Shown: positions 34,800-48,500 of the stretch, one piece after another | Layout of the letters: each line of letters begins with the position of its first letter | How positions within the stretch are numbered: position 1 is the stretch's first letter | Source: Galbula dea | Taxonomy: Eukaryota; Chordata; Aves; Piciformes; Galbulidae | Length of the DNA stretch: 64,000 bases | Assembly (NCBI GenBank): GCA_013399015.1 | Contig: VWZX01001149.1 | Coordinates: forward strand, 6,319-70,318 | Reading direction: 5' to 3' | Position numbers and translations under genes: made by a program | The notes under the pieces: generated by a model | Seen by the model: only the letters and a program-made list of their open reading frames with translations | What the model was told of the DNA's origin: nothing | Database searches by the model: none

Positions 34800-35578
34800 G
34801 TGTAAGCTTAGGAAGTGTGGGTTAGATGAGTGGGCAGTGAGGTGGGTTGACAACTTGCTGAAGGACAGAGCTCAGGGGGTTGTGATCAGTGGTGCAGAGG
34901 CTAGCTGGAGGCCTGCAGCTAACAGTGCTCCCCAGGGGTCAGTACTGGGTCCAGACTTGTTCAACATCTTCAACAATGACCTGGATGAAGGGACAGAGTG
35001 GACCCTCAGCAAGTTTGTTGATGATCTGCAACCAGGAAGAGTGGCTGACACCTGTCAGGCTGTGCTGCCATCCAGGGAGACCTGGGCAGGCTGAGAGTTG
35101 GGGGAGAGGAACCTCTTGAGGTTCAACAAGGGCAAGTGTAGAGTCCTGCACCTGGGGAGGAATAACCTCATGGAGCAGGAGAGGTTAGGGGCTGACCTGC
35201 TGGAAAGCAGCTCTGTGGAGAAGGAGCTGGGAGTGCTGGTGGGCAACAAGTTCCCCATGAGCCAGCAATGTGCTCTTGGGGCCAAGAATGTGAATGTAAA
35301 TATTCTCCTGGGGTGCATTCAGAAGAGTGTGACCTGAAGGTCCAGGGAGGTTCTCCTCACCCTAGTGAGGTCACAGCTGGAGTATTGTGTCCAGTGCTGG
35401 GCTCCCCAGTTGAAGAGAGACAAGGAACTAGTGGAGAGAGTCCAGCAGAGGCTAGGAAGATGCTGAGGGCACTGCAGCATCTCTGGCAGGAGGAAAGGCT
35501 GAGAGCCCTGGGGCTGCTTAGCCTGGAGAAGAGCAGCCCCAGAGGGGAGCTGCTCAGTGCTGAGCAAGATCTGATGAC
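34800..35578 (+). mobile_element. CR1 LINE with reverse transcriptase remnant, 3'-truncated
   Basis: The plus-strand frame at 34837-35094 encodes part of a CR1 reverse transcriptase: the QG and SVLGPDLFNIFNNDL block and the catalytic box as FVDD. The frame then breaks, and later CR1 segments follow to about 35578, where the copy ends without the usual tail. It is the most 5'-extended CR1 copy in the window and is inactive. Confidence 0.9.
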
Positions 35579-35579
35579 G

Positions 35580-36035
35580 GAATCACTTTCTGAAAGCAGG
35601 GTTTGTCAATACACATCCAGAGAGCCACTAGTGCAAACACAGCTTCAGAGAAATGTGCTTTTTATCCTGAAATCACTCACCCCTTCCTGCCTGGGGTCAA
35701 CCAAAGTGCTTATGTGAGATAGAGAGAAACTCTAGAACTGGGCTGTGCTGATTTGACTTTTCCAGCCTGGTTCATCACATGGCTGAGTCTCCAGCACGTG
35801 GTGAGCTCACCCCATCTCTCCTTCAGCTAGGGGGTGGGCTGAGCTCCTGCCAGCAGCAGATCTGCTCTCACAGGAACACAATCCCAACAGCATCCAGGGG
35901 GATCAAGGTGTCTGGCATCAGAAACCACAGCCACAGCAGGACCAGCACTCTGCAGCAGGGAAGTCACAGGGAAACTTAGGGGCTGGTGTATCCCTTCACC
36001 ACTAATTTACAGCTAAAAGCACTTTTCTCCTTGGT
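35580..36035. other. Intergenic or TXNDC16 3' UTR sequence
   Basis: Nothing recognised. It could be part of a long TXNDC16 3' UTR. Confidence 0.35.
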
Positions 36036-36039
36036 GTAG

Positions 36040-36220
36040 AGGCTCACAGAGGGTGGGGAAAGTGAAAGGGTTTCCATCCCTGGAATCACTTCAGGTCAGG
36101 TTGGTTGGGGCTGGGAGCAACCTGCTCTAGTTGCAGATGTCTCTGTTGACTGCAGGGGGGTTGGACTAGATGACCTGGAAAGGTCTCTTCTGACCCAAAC
36201 CACTCTGTGAGTCTCTGATC
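36040..36220 (+). mobile_element. CR1 LINE tail, antisense to the TXNDC16 3' UTR
   Basis: Contains catccctggaatcacttcag, gcaacctgctctagttgcag and ggttggactagatgacctgg, ending ccactctgtgagtctctgat. It starts 41 bases beyond the TXNDC16 stop codon and lies in the opposite orientation to the gene. Confidence 0.9.
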
Positions 36221-36260
36221 CCACAGCATCCACTGCTCTGGCCAGAGGGATGTCCAGCTC

Positions 36261-36535
36261 TCAGAGCTCACTGTGTCTCTTGCCCTGTTTCTCCCTTGCT
36301 GCCAGCCTGGGGGCTGTTCCTCTCAGGTCCCTCCCTGAGGACCCAACTTTCTCTGCCTTGGTGTCCTGGGATGGCTCCTCCTGGACCCCAGGGGGGTCTC
36401 CTCCTGGGCTTTCAGGTGGGTGCTGTGCTGGTGTGTCCCTGGGGGAGGTGTGGAGGGGGAGCTCAGCCATCTCCATCATCTGAAGGAAGTCATAAGCAGG
36501 CAGAGGTGGTTTCCAGTCTTCTTCAGACAAGGTAC
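36261..36535 (-). CDS. TXNDC16: TXNDC16 last coding exon (window residues 487-577)
   Basis: Acceptor ttctcag|GT. Begins STLSEEDWKPPLPAYDFLQM, which is conserved, then a poorly conserved Pro/Glu/Arg-rich tail of about 70 residues ending GKRHSEL and TGA. The final four residues HSEL resemble an ER-retrieval signal. Confidence 0.93.
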
Positions 36536-39500
36536 CTGAGAAGCAATTAGAGTTCCATCTGAATGAAAAAAATGAAAGATCCTTCCTTAAAATTCCTCCT
36601 CTTTCCTCCAAACCTCATCCCACCACCCAAATGAAACCAGCCAGGGGTCCACAAGTACTGCCTGGAGCTGGCCAAGGCTGTGCAGGTCTCTCTGTCCTCC
36701 ACCTTCCCTGCAAAGGTCATGTCTACCAGGAGGTGGATGTGATCCCATGATGTGAGCATCCTCTTCAGCTCCTGAAGGCCTCCAAGCCTTGAGGAAGGAG
36801 GCTGTGATGGTTAGCACAACCCTTGGGCCATGGAGTGAGTTGCTCAGCCATCAGCTCACCCCTCTGATACCCCTGAAAACTAAGGTCCCTACCTAGAGAG
36901 CTACAAGACAGCCAGGTGCCTCTAGCAGTGGTGGGGGGGAGCTCACATCCCTGGAGGAATCCCAAAGCCATGCAGATGTGGTGCTGAAGAACATGGTTTA
37001 GTGGTGACTTGGCTGATGGAGTTCTCCCTGGGTCAGAAATGGTGTCTCCAGTTCTGGGGAGAGCCTCCACATCCTACCCACCCACCCCCCATGCTTTTGG
37101 AAAGGTTTGCTTTGGAAGGCTGACTTTCAAACTGACAAAGATCATGTTTGGAGTCACCCCACTGCCTTTCCAGAGCCTGAAGCAGACTGGCAGCCAGCAA
37201 TTCCCAAGATCCCTGTGCCATTCCAGGGCTCCATGTAAGCCATGAGGAAAGTACATCTGTGCTGCCTTCCTCCTCCAAAGCTTCAGCAGCTGATCAAGGC
37301 AGGAAGGGGGCAGTGAAAACCTTCCCAGTCCAAGCCAACCCTTTATGTCCCCAAAACCACAGCAAAGCACAAGCTTCCTTAGCCTTTCCTGTCCAAAAAG
37401 TGCCTAAGGAGCAGCTGTTTCTGATGCTGCCAACTGGGAGGCAGATTTTGACATGAGCAAGCTGTGTCCCAGAAGATCTGGTCACAGCCATCAGAGAGCA
37501 CAGCTAGGTTTGGGGATCAGCAGGAGAAGAGATGCCAACTGAGCCCTAATCATGCTTGGCTCTGAACATTAAACAGGCCCAAAGCAAACCTCAGGAGTGT
37601 GGCTATTCTCTCCTGGCTGGACTCTTTGTACTTCTCCACCTCTAACTACCACAGCTAATGTTTCCATCCTTAAATTCCAGGGCAGACAATTTATGACACC
37701 TAGCATCTTCTCCTAAACAGACCAGAGCTAACAGCCTGTGCTTAGGAATGTTACAAACCCCCAGCCACTTACTGCTGGGACTCTCCAGGCCTGCTTTGAG
37801 CTTCTCCAGCCAAGATAAGATGTTCATTTCAGTGATGGATTGCTCTGGTGGGTACTTGAATACCTGCCCCCCAGCATGGAGGTTCACCCAGACAAGGACA
37901 GGCAGGGAAGGCATGGTGGCAAAGTATGCCTTCAGGACCCCATGTCCCACTGGAGTCTTCCTCCTGTGGGAAGAGAAGGTTTAACTTGTTCACCAGTGCT
38001 TTGGCAGCATAACAGGGCTGAAAGGCAAGCAAGCACCAAAGTTCTCTTCTGACCAAAGTCCTCCATCCAGCAGAGCACAAGGTTTGAGCTGTGGGACAGC
38101 TGCAGGAGCTCATCACATGATTTAGAAGCTCAATCATTATTTCTAAGCTTATCTCCTCACCAAAAGAAGGATATTGAGGTTTTGAAGTGTGTCCACAAAA
38201 GGAGGATGAGGCTGGGGAAGGGTCTGGAGCACAAGTGTTGTGAGGAGCAGCTGAGGGAACTGGGGTTGGTTAGCCTGGAGAAGAGGAGGCTCAGGGGAGA
38301 CCTTCTCACTCTCTCCAACTCCCTGAGAGGAGGCTGGAGCAAGGTGGGGGTTGGTCTCTTCTCCAAAGGAATAGCCTGGGCCAATGTCTGACAACTCTTT
38401 CAGGGAAGAAATTTTTCCTGTTACCTAGTCTAAACCTTCCCTGGTGTAACTTCAGGCCATTTCCCCCAGCCTGAGGAGCTGGGAGGACAGCTTCCCCAAG
38501 TGACAGAGAGAGAACCAAAAGAGGACTTGAAGCTGAAGGGACAGCAAGCCCCTGGAGATGCTGAGTCCTTCCAGCACTCTTCTCAGGCTGAGAATGATGC
38601 CCAAGGTCTGAGCTGCCTCTCACCCCAGGAATGAGGTCCTCTTTCTAGGACTATGCTACTTGCTGCTGAGGGAAGTGGTGGTGTCACCATCCCTGGAGGG
38701 ATTTCAAAGCCATGCAGATGTTCTGCTGAAGGACATGGTTTAGTGGTGAGCTGGCAGTGCTGGGTTAACAGTTGGACTCCATGATCTTAAAGGTCTCTTC
38801 CAACCCAAACAACTCTATGATTCTTTCAGAGCCCATGGCCAGATTCTGCCCTCTTTTGTGGCAATGCTCTTTTGCCCTGACATAAACCCCAGCTTTTCCT
38901 TCTCTCACAAAGGCAGATGTGTAGGTGGGGAAGTTCCAGGGGCCCCTGTTGCTTGTGCATTACTGGCAAACAGCTCTTCTCCTCTTTGCAAACATGTGCA
39001 TTCCCCTTTAGCTAAACTTCAGCCCACGCTGCACAGCACTTCCCAGACTTCAAAGCAGGTGATGATTAAGACAGTGAAGTGTCTCTGGGCTTGGGAGAAA
39101 CAAACAGAGGCTAAAAACTGAAAACACAACTAGGGAGGAGGTAAAAAACCAAGAACTAAAAATCCCCTCTCCTACAACTTTCCATTTCTTAGCCCCTGGA
39201 TTCCTTTTGGTTCTTGATTCTCTGTTTTCAGACTGATTCTTTGTTTTCAGAGTGCCTTCTTCTGGCTGTCCCTATCTTCTGGAAACTTTCTCTTCCCCCA
39301 GCCAACAATCAGTAATTGCCCTCTTGTGCTGGTGGAAAAATCAGCACAAGACACTCCAGGAGAGCAAATTTTTTCTCCCCCATGTGACAAAAATACAAAT
39401 AAAACTAGAGCCAAGGTCAAGCAATGCAGAACATTTCAGAGCATCACAGAATAGCCTCAGTTGGAAGGGACCCACAGGGATCATCCAGTCCAACTCCTGT

Positions 39501-42500
39501 CCATGCACAGAACAGCCCCAAGTCACCCCATGTGTCTGAGAGCATTGGCCAAATGCTACTGGGGTTCCAGGAGAGTTGGGGCCATGACTGCATCCCTGGG
39601 GAGCCTGTTCCAATGCTCCACCACTCTCTGGGGGAAGAACCTTTTGCTAAGGTCTAACCTGCCCCTCCCCTGGCACAGCTTCAGGCCATTCCCCCAGGTC
39701 CTGTCACTGGTCACCAGAAACAAGAGATCAGCTCCTGCTGCTCCTTCATCAGTTACCAACAGCAATGAGCTCTCCCCTCAGCCTTCTCTTCTCCACGCTG
39801 AGCAGACCAAGTGACTTCAGCCCTTCCTCATATGGCTCCTTTTACTCTACTGACAATTATTTCTGCAATCTATTAAGCATTTACTAATTTTACTTGGTCA
39901 TGCAGTTTTACAGCTGGCCAGAACCCACACTGAATCACTGCTCTAAATGCTTTGACCTCCCAGCTCAGGATGACTTCAGAGCAATTCATCCCATTATCAG
40001 CTAGAAAGTGTTTCTTCAGTAATTGCAGCCTCAGTTCTTGCTCTGAAACACTAAGAACAAGCTAAGGGAAAGAAAGACAAGAGGTTGGGTTGGGTTTTTC
40101 TTTTACCCACTCACAAGTTCAACCAGCAAGCCACAAATGCTTGCTGGGCTCTTCCTTTTGTCAGCTTCAGCAGTTCCTGGCTCTCCCTCTGACCGATGTC
40201 ACCATCGCTGAAGAGGATGAGGAAGGGTTTCCTGAGCTGCCAGTAGTGGGGCAGGTTCTGCACTGTGATTTCTGGCTGCAAGTCATCAAAACAAGAAGTT
40301 AGGGGTTAGGGGGAAGAGAGAACAGGCCAAAATTCAACTGTTCTTGTCTTTAGGTGAAGGGTGTGGGGGCTAAGGGAGGCTGGAGGCTCGGTGCTGAACA
40401 TAAGCGGGTTGAAAACAAGTCTGGCTGCTGGGATCTTGGGGCATGGTGGAGAGGTCTGTGTTAAACCAGATCCTGGGCTGGAACAAAGCAATGTGGCCAG
40501 CAGGGCAGGGAGGGGATTGTGCCTCTGCTCTGCTCTGGGGAGACCTCAGCTGCAGTGCTGGGGCCAGCTCTGGAGTCCTCAGCACAGCACAGACATGGAC
40601 CTGGGGGAGCAGCTCCAGCGGAGGCCACAGAAATGATCTGAGGGTTGGAACCTCTCTGCTGTGAGGCCAGGCTGAGAGAGTTGGGGTTGTTGAGCCTGGA
40701 GAAAAGAAGGCTCTAGGAAGGCCTTCTGGGATGGGGAGAGACTGTTGCCTGTTGTGACAGTACAAGGGGTGATGGGAGATTTAGACTAGATAGAAGGAAG
40801 AAACTTTTCACACTGAGGGTAGTGAGCCCCTGTCCCAGGTTGCCCAGAGAGGTGGGAGATGTCCCATCCCTGGAACCATTCCAGCTCAGGTTGTTTGGGG
40901 CTGTGAGCAACCTGCTCTGGTTGCAGATGTCCCTGCTGCCTGCAGGGAGGTTGGACTGTATGACCTTGAAAGGTCCCTTCCCACCCAACCCATTGTGTGA
41001 TTCTATGAACCCTGCCCACCATCAGCCAAGCCTGCAGCAGCAGCTGTGCACTCTGAGATGAAGGAGTGTGAGCAGCAAAGGCAGGAGCCAGGACAGTTCA
41101 GCCCAGTCTCACATGTTATGGCTATAACCAGGTTCTGAAAGGCTTGTGCAAGAGGCAGGGAGCAGACTCTACCAGAGGCCAAGCCACCACAGCAGCAGGT
41201 CTTTGACTATGAGCACATTCCAGGCCATCAACTCCCAAGGTCTCCTCCCATGAGACCACACAGCAAAGAGCAGATTTCTCTCCAGACTCTCTGCTCCAAG
41301 CCATACAATCAAAACCCAAATGTAACTCAGCATGATAGCAACAAGAACCAGCCCTATTTATTCTGCACAACTCCACACTGCCATCACTGCTTCTCCAGAT
41401 GACCTCAACAGAAAACAAACCCACTGTTTTACTTACAAAAAGGTCCAGCAGTTGATATCTGATCATCTGCACCATGTCCTGTGTGCTCTGTTTGGACAAA
41501 GTGATGCCTTCCACACCCTGATCTCTGCTCCTGGCCAGGAGAAGGGCTGGGGGAGACACCGAGTACCTATGGGACCTGGAAAAGAGGGAGAGTGACAAGG
41601 ACTGGCCAGAGGATCTGAACCACATCAAATCTGCTGCAGGCAGAGCTGGTAGTCCCCTGGGGAAAAGTGGGGCCAGAGATAGGAAGGTACCTGCAAGAGG
41701 AAAAGGGTTATGCTCCCCATTGTCCCCCCGCTCCAGCTCCAGCACAGGCCTGACTGGATGGGGAGGGATGGTTCCCTCACCCCCTTCTGCAACAGGCACG
41801 TACCCAGCTTGCACCAGATGCTGAATATACACACACAAACCCAGAAGTGTCTTCTGCAAAGAGGCAGCTGCAGCTAAATAACAGGGAAAATCCAAAATAT
41901 CACTCTCTAAACTATGCAAATACCCACCCAGTGCTTTACTCTTGGTGCAAGCACCTACCCAGTCCTTTCCTCTTGGTGCTAATACCACCCCCCCAGTGCT
42001 TTCCACTTCCTCCAAAGGCCAATAGAAAGCCTTGGACTCCATCTGAGGGACACCAACCTACACAAAATAAGCTCCAGGAGATCTGATTTTGGCTTGGTGA
42101 ACACAGGGAATGTTGGTGATGTCCAGCCCCACACCTTAGGGTAACACAGACAGCCTGCCCACAGAAGCTGTTGGTGGAGAAGTCAGCTCATCCTTTGTGC
42201 CCCAGTGTTCTGGCTAAGAACTGGAGAATGGTTAGGGTTGGAAGAAATGCTCAAGGTCATCTAGTTCCATGGGCAGGGACACCTTCCACTAAACCAGGTT
42301 GCTCAAAGCCCTGTCCAACCTGACCTTCAACACTTCCAGGGATGGAGCACCCACAGCTTCTCTAGGCAACCTGTGCCAGTGTCTCAGAACCCTCAGAGAG
42401 AAGAATTTCCTCCTAATAGCTAGTCTAAACCTCCCCTCTTCCAGTTCCAAACCATCACCCTGTGTCCTATCACTACACTCCCTGCTGAAGAGTCCCTCCC

Positions 42501-45500
42501 CACCTTTCCTGTAGCCCCCCTGTAAGTACTGGAAGGTCACCACCAGGAGGGTTCAAGGGCATTTAAAGAAAAGCTGAGAAAGACCAAAAATAAGAGAAGT
42601 CTGAGCAATGAAAGGGCAGAGGGTACACCAAGACAGGAGAGCAACTTTCTGGAAGCCTGAGGAACTTCAGCCCTGAAGGCTCCAGATGTCAGTGCCCAGA
42701 GGAAGGGTGTGATGGAGGAAGTCAGCTGCCTCAGCAGCTTTCTGGAGGGTGGCTGGAGGTTATTTTTCAAAGGCTGCTGGTAATTTCTCAAAGGCTGTGA
42801 CACCAGAATTGCTGGGGAAGTGAGCTAGGAGTAAGGACATTTGAGGCTGGGGAAGTGGGGAGGTGGAAAACCCTTTGATTCCTTGCTCCAAAGTAATCTG
42901 GTCCACCTTGGATTATTGTTTTTTCTCTGCATGATCCAACACTGGAAACAGGCAACAGCAAAAGCAGCTCAGAGTAGAATCACATCACAACCACTTGGTG
43001 GTTTGCTCAGGCAAATTGTTTTGGATGGGATGGAGATTGGTTCCAATTTGGTTTAAAACTCTCCAGTGTTTGGTGTTGGAATGGCAAAGCAAGTGGAGGG
43101 AACTGCAGTTCAGCTCATCTGGAAACCTTTCACTTCTTCCCTCTCAGCACTTATCTGCCTGGAAATAATCCACCCACTGCACATCTTCAAGAGGCATCCC
43201 AGATCTGCACTGATGTCCTGATAAGGAATGACCATGGACTTTCCTGAAGCCTTCAAATGTTGGGAAGCCCTTGCTAAACTCTTCTGGGATTGATCTGAGC
43301 TGTTTCAGTTTCATTTTGCAGTTTCCTCTCTTTGCTTTATTTAGTTAGTTTGAATTTAGCTTTGTAAACCCAGCCCTGAGCTCAGCTTTTCCCTTTCTGC
43401 CCAAACTCAAGCTCCACCAGTCAAGAAAGTTGAGTTTCACACTTCTAGGTATGGCTGGGAATCCTCTGATTTGGCAGGAAGGTCCCTAACCTCCTGCTGT
43501 GTTTAGAATCAATTAAGAATGGTAAAACCCTAGAAATTGGGTTTAGATTCAGGGATCTTGAACTTCTCAAGCTCCCACAGGTCTTTAAGAGACTTTGGCT
43601 TGATGACTTCTCAGAGGAGGTAAGGGCTCTTGCTTCCTATGTCTAAATACATCAACTTAACAGACTTATCCTTTTCCCCACCCTCAAAAGAGAGGACAAG
43701 ATTCAGAGATCAAACACTTAGAGGCTAGGATGTAACCATTTAACACATTGGTTCTCTTTTAGACAAGCTAAGAAGCACAGGCACCACAGAAGCACCCAAA
43801 GATGGGGTCAGGCAAGGTGGCAGAGGAATAAAAGCCACCAGAAAGGAAAGGACCTCTAGCTTGAAGTCATTCATCAAGTTCTTCCATCTTCCTTCATTTG
43901 GCCTTGAACCATGGAAAAGCACCAAAAGCTTCAAGGATTTCCATGAGGATCTTTCTCTGTGTCCAGTCAGTGCAGTTAGAAGGAGCAAGGCAGTTGGTTT
44001 CTTCACTCTGAGGGGTGGGGAGACACTGGCACAGGCTACCCAGAGAAGTCAGGGATGCTTCATCCCTGGAAGCCTTCAAAGCCAGGTTGGATGGAGTTTT
44101 GAGGAACCTAGGGGAAGATGCCCATGGCAGGGAGGTTGGAACTAGATGATCTTTGAGGCCTCTTCCAGCCCAAACCATTCACAGGATCATTAAGGTTGGA
44201 AGAGACCTCTAAGATCATCAAGCCCAACTGTCCAGAGGGTAGCTGAACTTCTTCAGCTGCCTTTGAGGAGGAAGTTTCTTACCTACTGCCAGCAAACCAC
44301 CAAATTCCTCATCTAAGAGCTCAAGTCTACCCTGAAATCACTTCTCATCTTACTTGGCCTGAGTGGTTGTATTGTTGTCTAGGACAGCTTTCTATTTATA
44401 TAGCAACAGGCTTGGGATGGGTAATCTGAGCCTTGCTTTTAAATCAAAACCATCTGCAAACAAATACTTGGCAGGAACCTGTGGCATCTGAGGAGTTCAG
44501 AAAGAAAGAATGGCTTCATTCAAAGTTTTTCTTCCTTAACACTTTCTTTTTGTCTCAGGAGTTACCAACCCAGCAGGTGCCTGCTGAGCAAACAAGTTTT
44601 GCTAGTCACATTCTTTCTATTTTCTATACCTTTCTCTTTGGGAAGAGAAGACTGAGCTTTGCCATCACCTGAGAGCCACAAACATTTCCTCCTCCAGCAT
44701 TTAGCAGGAGGATAGCTGTTCTTTGCTGAGAGAAGGGAAGTGAGCCTGGCTCTTGCCTAAGGAATTCCTGGAACTGTTTACTTACAGTTGAGAAGATGAT
44801 CAGCTACAGTAGCTTTACCCACAAATCACAGCCCAAATCCAAACTTGGCAGCATGAGGACCCCTGTAAGCTCCATTAACTATCCCAAGGAAATGGGAGTG
44901 AGTGCAGGAGGATGGAGGTGAGCTCTCCCATGTGTCACTGCTGAGACAACACAGGCTTTGTCTGCTGGCTTCTTGGTTTCTAAGCTCACTCTGCCCTCTT
45001 TTGCTTTCTTTTCTTTTTAATCTTTCAGCCAGCTGCTGAGATCCTTAGGGGAGAAAGGTCTTTAAGCTTAGGGGGTTGTGACTTCTGTACCAGTGGTCTC
45101 CCATCCCAGCACTGAACAAGCCTGGCACTGTCTTGCTGCAGAACTCATTAGCTCCAATTCCACAGAATCACAGAATGTTAGGAGCTGGAAGGGACCTGGA
45201 AAGATCATCTAGTCCAACCCCCCTGCCACAGCAGGATTCCCTAGACCAGGTCACACAGAAGCATGTCCAGATGGGTTTGGAATCTCTCCAGAGAAGGAGA
45301 CTCCCCAAGCTCTCTGGGCAGTCTGTGCCAGTGCTCTGGCACCTCAACTGGGAAAACATTGTCTTGTATTCACATGGAACCTCCTGTGCTTCAGCTTACA
45401 GCCACTGCCCCTTGTCTTGTCATTGGGCTCCACTGAGAAGAGCCTGACCCCATCCTCCTGACACACACCCTGCACATATTTATAAGCATAGATGAGGTCA

Positions 45501-48500
45501 CCCCTTAGTCTCCTCTTCTCCAAGCTAAAGAGCCCCAGCTCCCTCAGCCTTTCCTCCTCAGGAAGATGTTCCAGCCTCTTCATCATCTTGGTGGCTCTGT
45601 GCTGGACTCTTTCCAGCAGTTCCCTATCCTTCTTCAACTGAGGGGCCCAGAACTGGACACAATATTCCAGATGCAGCCTCCCCAGTGGGGTCACAATTAC
45701 TGCTGTTCTTCATCCAGGAACTGAACAAGAGAGCCTTGGCTTCACCTCTACCCCCCTGGGCAGAAGGAAGGCTGCCATATTTTTTCCTCCAGAGTCATAG
45801 AATTATTTAGGTCGGAAAAGATCTTTAAGAGATTCAAGACCCATCTGGACTTGTATCTATGTGACCTGGTCTAGGGAATCCTGCTCTGGCAAGGGGGTTG
45901 GACTAGATGACCTCTAAAAGTCCCTTCCAACTCTACCCTTTCCATGGTTCTCTGACCATTCATTACACCAGGGCTAAATGAGTTGCCCATGGCCAGACTG
46001 CACATCAGTGGCAAAGCCAAGGCTACATCTCCCTTTGGCTGAGTCCTCACCAGCTTCCCTACAGGACTAAGTCACTCCTAACTGCTTAGGGCTGCTCTCA
46101 AGCCCTCCAGCTGGTCCTCAATGCTTGCTCTAGGCATTGGCTTTAACTAAATGAGAAGGGAAAAACAAAGAAGAGAAACAACTTACAAAGCCAAGGCATC
46201 ATCTCCAAAATACATCCCCAGCATCACATGGCCACTTAAGATGTTTCCTGCCTCTTCAAAAGCTTCCTTGGCTGTTAAAAAAAGACAAAGAGACCAAAAT
46301 CAACAAGACCAAGAGAAGTCTCAGCTTCCTCCTGGAAAGCAAACTGCTGTCAGCATACACAACAGCCTCCCACAGCTAACTGTCAGCTGGGAGCAGGGCT
46401 GTGATGAGAGGCTCCTGAGAAATGGATGCAGCTCTTGGCCCTAGGTGATGGGAGGAGAAGTTGGCAGCAGGCAAAAGGATCAGAAGGAAAGTTCCTGCTC
46501 TGAGAACAGTGTTTGAGCATGGAGAGTCCAGGATCTGCACAAAACAGAGGCACTGATGGAAAAGGAAATGTCTTTAAGGACTTTTGAGTCCCTAAGTGTT
46601 CCTAGAAGCAGGAGACCAATTCTAAGCCTAAATCACACAAATCCCAGTGCTCTTCTGGAAATGACTGATGGGGACTTCACTGGAGCAGTGCTTAAGTGCC
46701 CAGGAGATAAACCAGTATCTCCCCCAGGTGTCTTTGGGTTTTATCCAGCTATGTTATGGGCATCCAGCTAGGATGGGGAAGGTCACAAAGCTAAATGCTT
46801 TGCAGTCCCAGAGGGCAGCTGCCAAGAGAAGGCAGCACCAGAGCTCAGCATAAAGCCACAGGCAGTGGCTGCTGGGGTTCACCACTCACCTGGTGGAGAT
46901 GGTCACCTTGTAGACATGGTCACCTTAGGGAGAGGACCACCTGAGGGAGATGGTGTCTTCTAGAGATGATCACCTTACAGAGATGATGGTCAGCTGCTGG
47001 AGATGACCACCTTATAGAGATGGTCATGGTGCTTTATGGAGATGACACTTCATGGAGATGGTCACCTTGCAGGGATGGTGAGGTCAAGTAGAGGATGGGG
47101 AGGAAAGGACTGGCTTGGGGCTCTCTTGATCCATCAGGTGGTGAGAGACTGAGAGCAGAACCCCAAAATGAAGCTGATTCTAGAGCTAGTTTAATTCCAT
47201 TACCAAACCTCCTCAGCTCTAGGCAGCTGGGGCCATGGGAGGGCCAAGCTTTGTGAGAACATGCAAGCCATAGCATGTGAGCTTGTAAAATACAGCTCTA
47301 GATCAGAGATCAAAAGCACTGCTGCCAAAGGTAGGGTGAAAACAGGGCAGATTTCAACACCACTACCCCTCCTCCTCCTTTGTATTGAGCAACTGACAGC
47401 AACAAGAAAGTCTCTTCTGACTTAAGGAGAAGGAGAAATCAGACTCTTTGGACAAGTCAAGTTCTCCCAAGTGTTAAAGCTCTCTCTCAGCTAACAGCCA
47501 GGATATATGTGGCTCTAGAATTGCAGGAAGATCTCATTCAGATACTATTTAGTGCTCCTCATAACATGCACTGTCACATCACAACTGGCCAGCCCAAGCT
47601 CTTGGGACTGGTGACTCAGAGCTCAAGAGCCTGGGGCTGGCTCCCAACTGGTCACTTGTTGGTTTTTTTGCTTCCTGCTTACCAGCTATACTCCAAGCTG
47701 TATTTTCCACTGTGTTTCCCTGGGACCACAGGGACCACAACCTTTTCTGGATACTGTTTGCCTTTCCAAATGGAAGCTTAGCTCCTCAAAGGAGTGGCTC
47801 ATTGAGGGTTCAGACACTGCAGGAAACAACACACAAACAACAAAGCTGGTGACACAGCTTGGCTGGTTCCCCTTGGGAGATAGAGAAACCACCACTGGAT
47901 GGCTTTGATGTTGGTTTCCAGCTCTTTGGTCACTTGATTTCATCAGTGTGGAGAGGACCAGCTGAAATGGCTCACCAGCAACTTCATCAACAAACCTTGG
48001 GTGAACTTGTCCATGCCCCAGCTACTGGAGAAGACCCCAGGCCAGCCTGTGAGCATGTCTTGTGCCACAAGGCATTAAAAGACACTTTTCAGATCCAGCT
48101 GGACAGAGTGCTGGGACATCTTATCTAGACTGTGGTTTTGCTGAGAAAGGTTGGACTAGATGATCCTTGAAGTCCCTTCCAAGCTGGGGTTCTGTGACTG
48201 TAGGATTCTGAAGGACACAGCCTGATGTGGAAAGAAAAGGCTCACCTGATCTAGTGGGAGGTGTCCCTGCCAGGCAGGGGGGTTGGAACTAGATGATCTT
48301 TAACCTGAGCTGCAATGGTTCCAGGGATGGGACATCTCCCACCTCTCTGGGAAACCTCTACCAGGCTCTCACAACCCTCACATAAAAAAAAGAATCTTCC
48401 TTCTATCTAGTCTAGAGCTCTCCTCTTCTAGTTCCAAACCATCAGCCCTTGTCCTGACCCAACAGGACCTGCTAACAAGTCTGTCCCCAGCTTTCTTCTA

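Larger units (their letters stand above)
37964..40114 (-). other. TXNDC16: TXNDC16 intron with a compound CR1 cluster
   Basis: Holds three adjacent CR1 pieces of alternating orientation (38165-38827) and one minus-strand CR1 (39440-39835). The remainder is unassigned. Confidence 0.8.
41576..46186 (-). other. TXNDC16: TXNDC16 intron
   Basis: A 4.6-kb intron with CR1 pieces at 42224-42548, 43995-44240, 45160-45700 and 45792-45955. The stretches 41576-42223, 42550-43990 and 44245-45155 are relatively AT-rich and otherwise unassigned. Confidence 0.8.

Noticed and set aside
41122..42042. 306-codon minus-strand open frame as a separate gene
   Set aside because: It contains the TXNDC16 exon 41437-41575 with correct splice sites; the rest is intron read-through.
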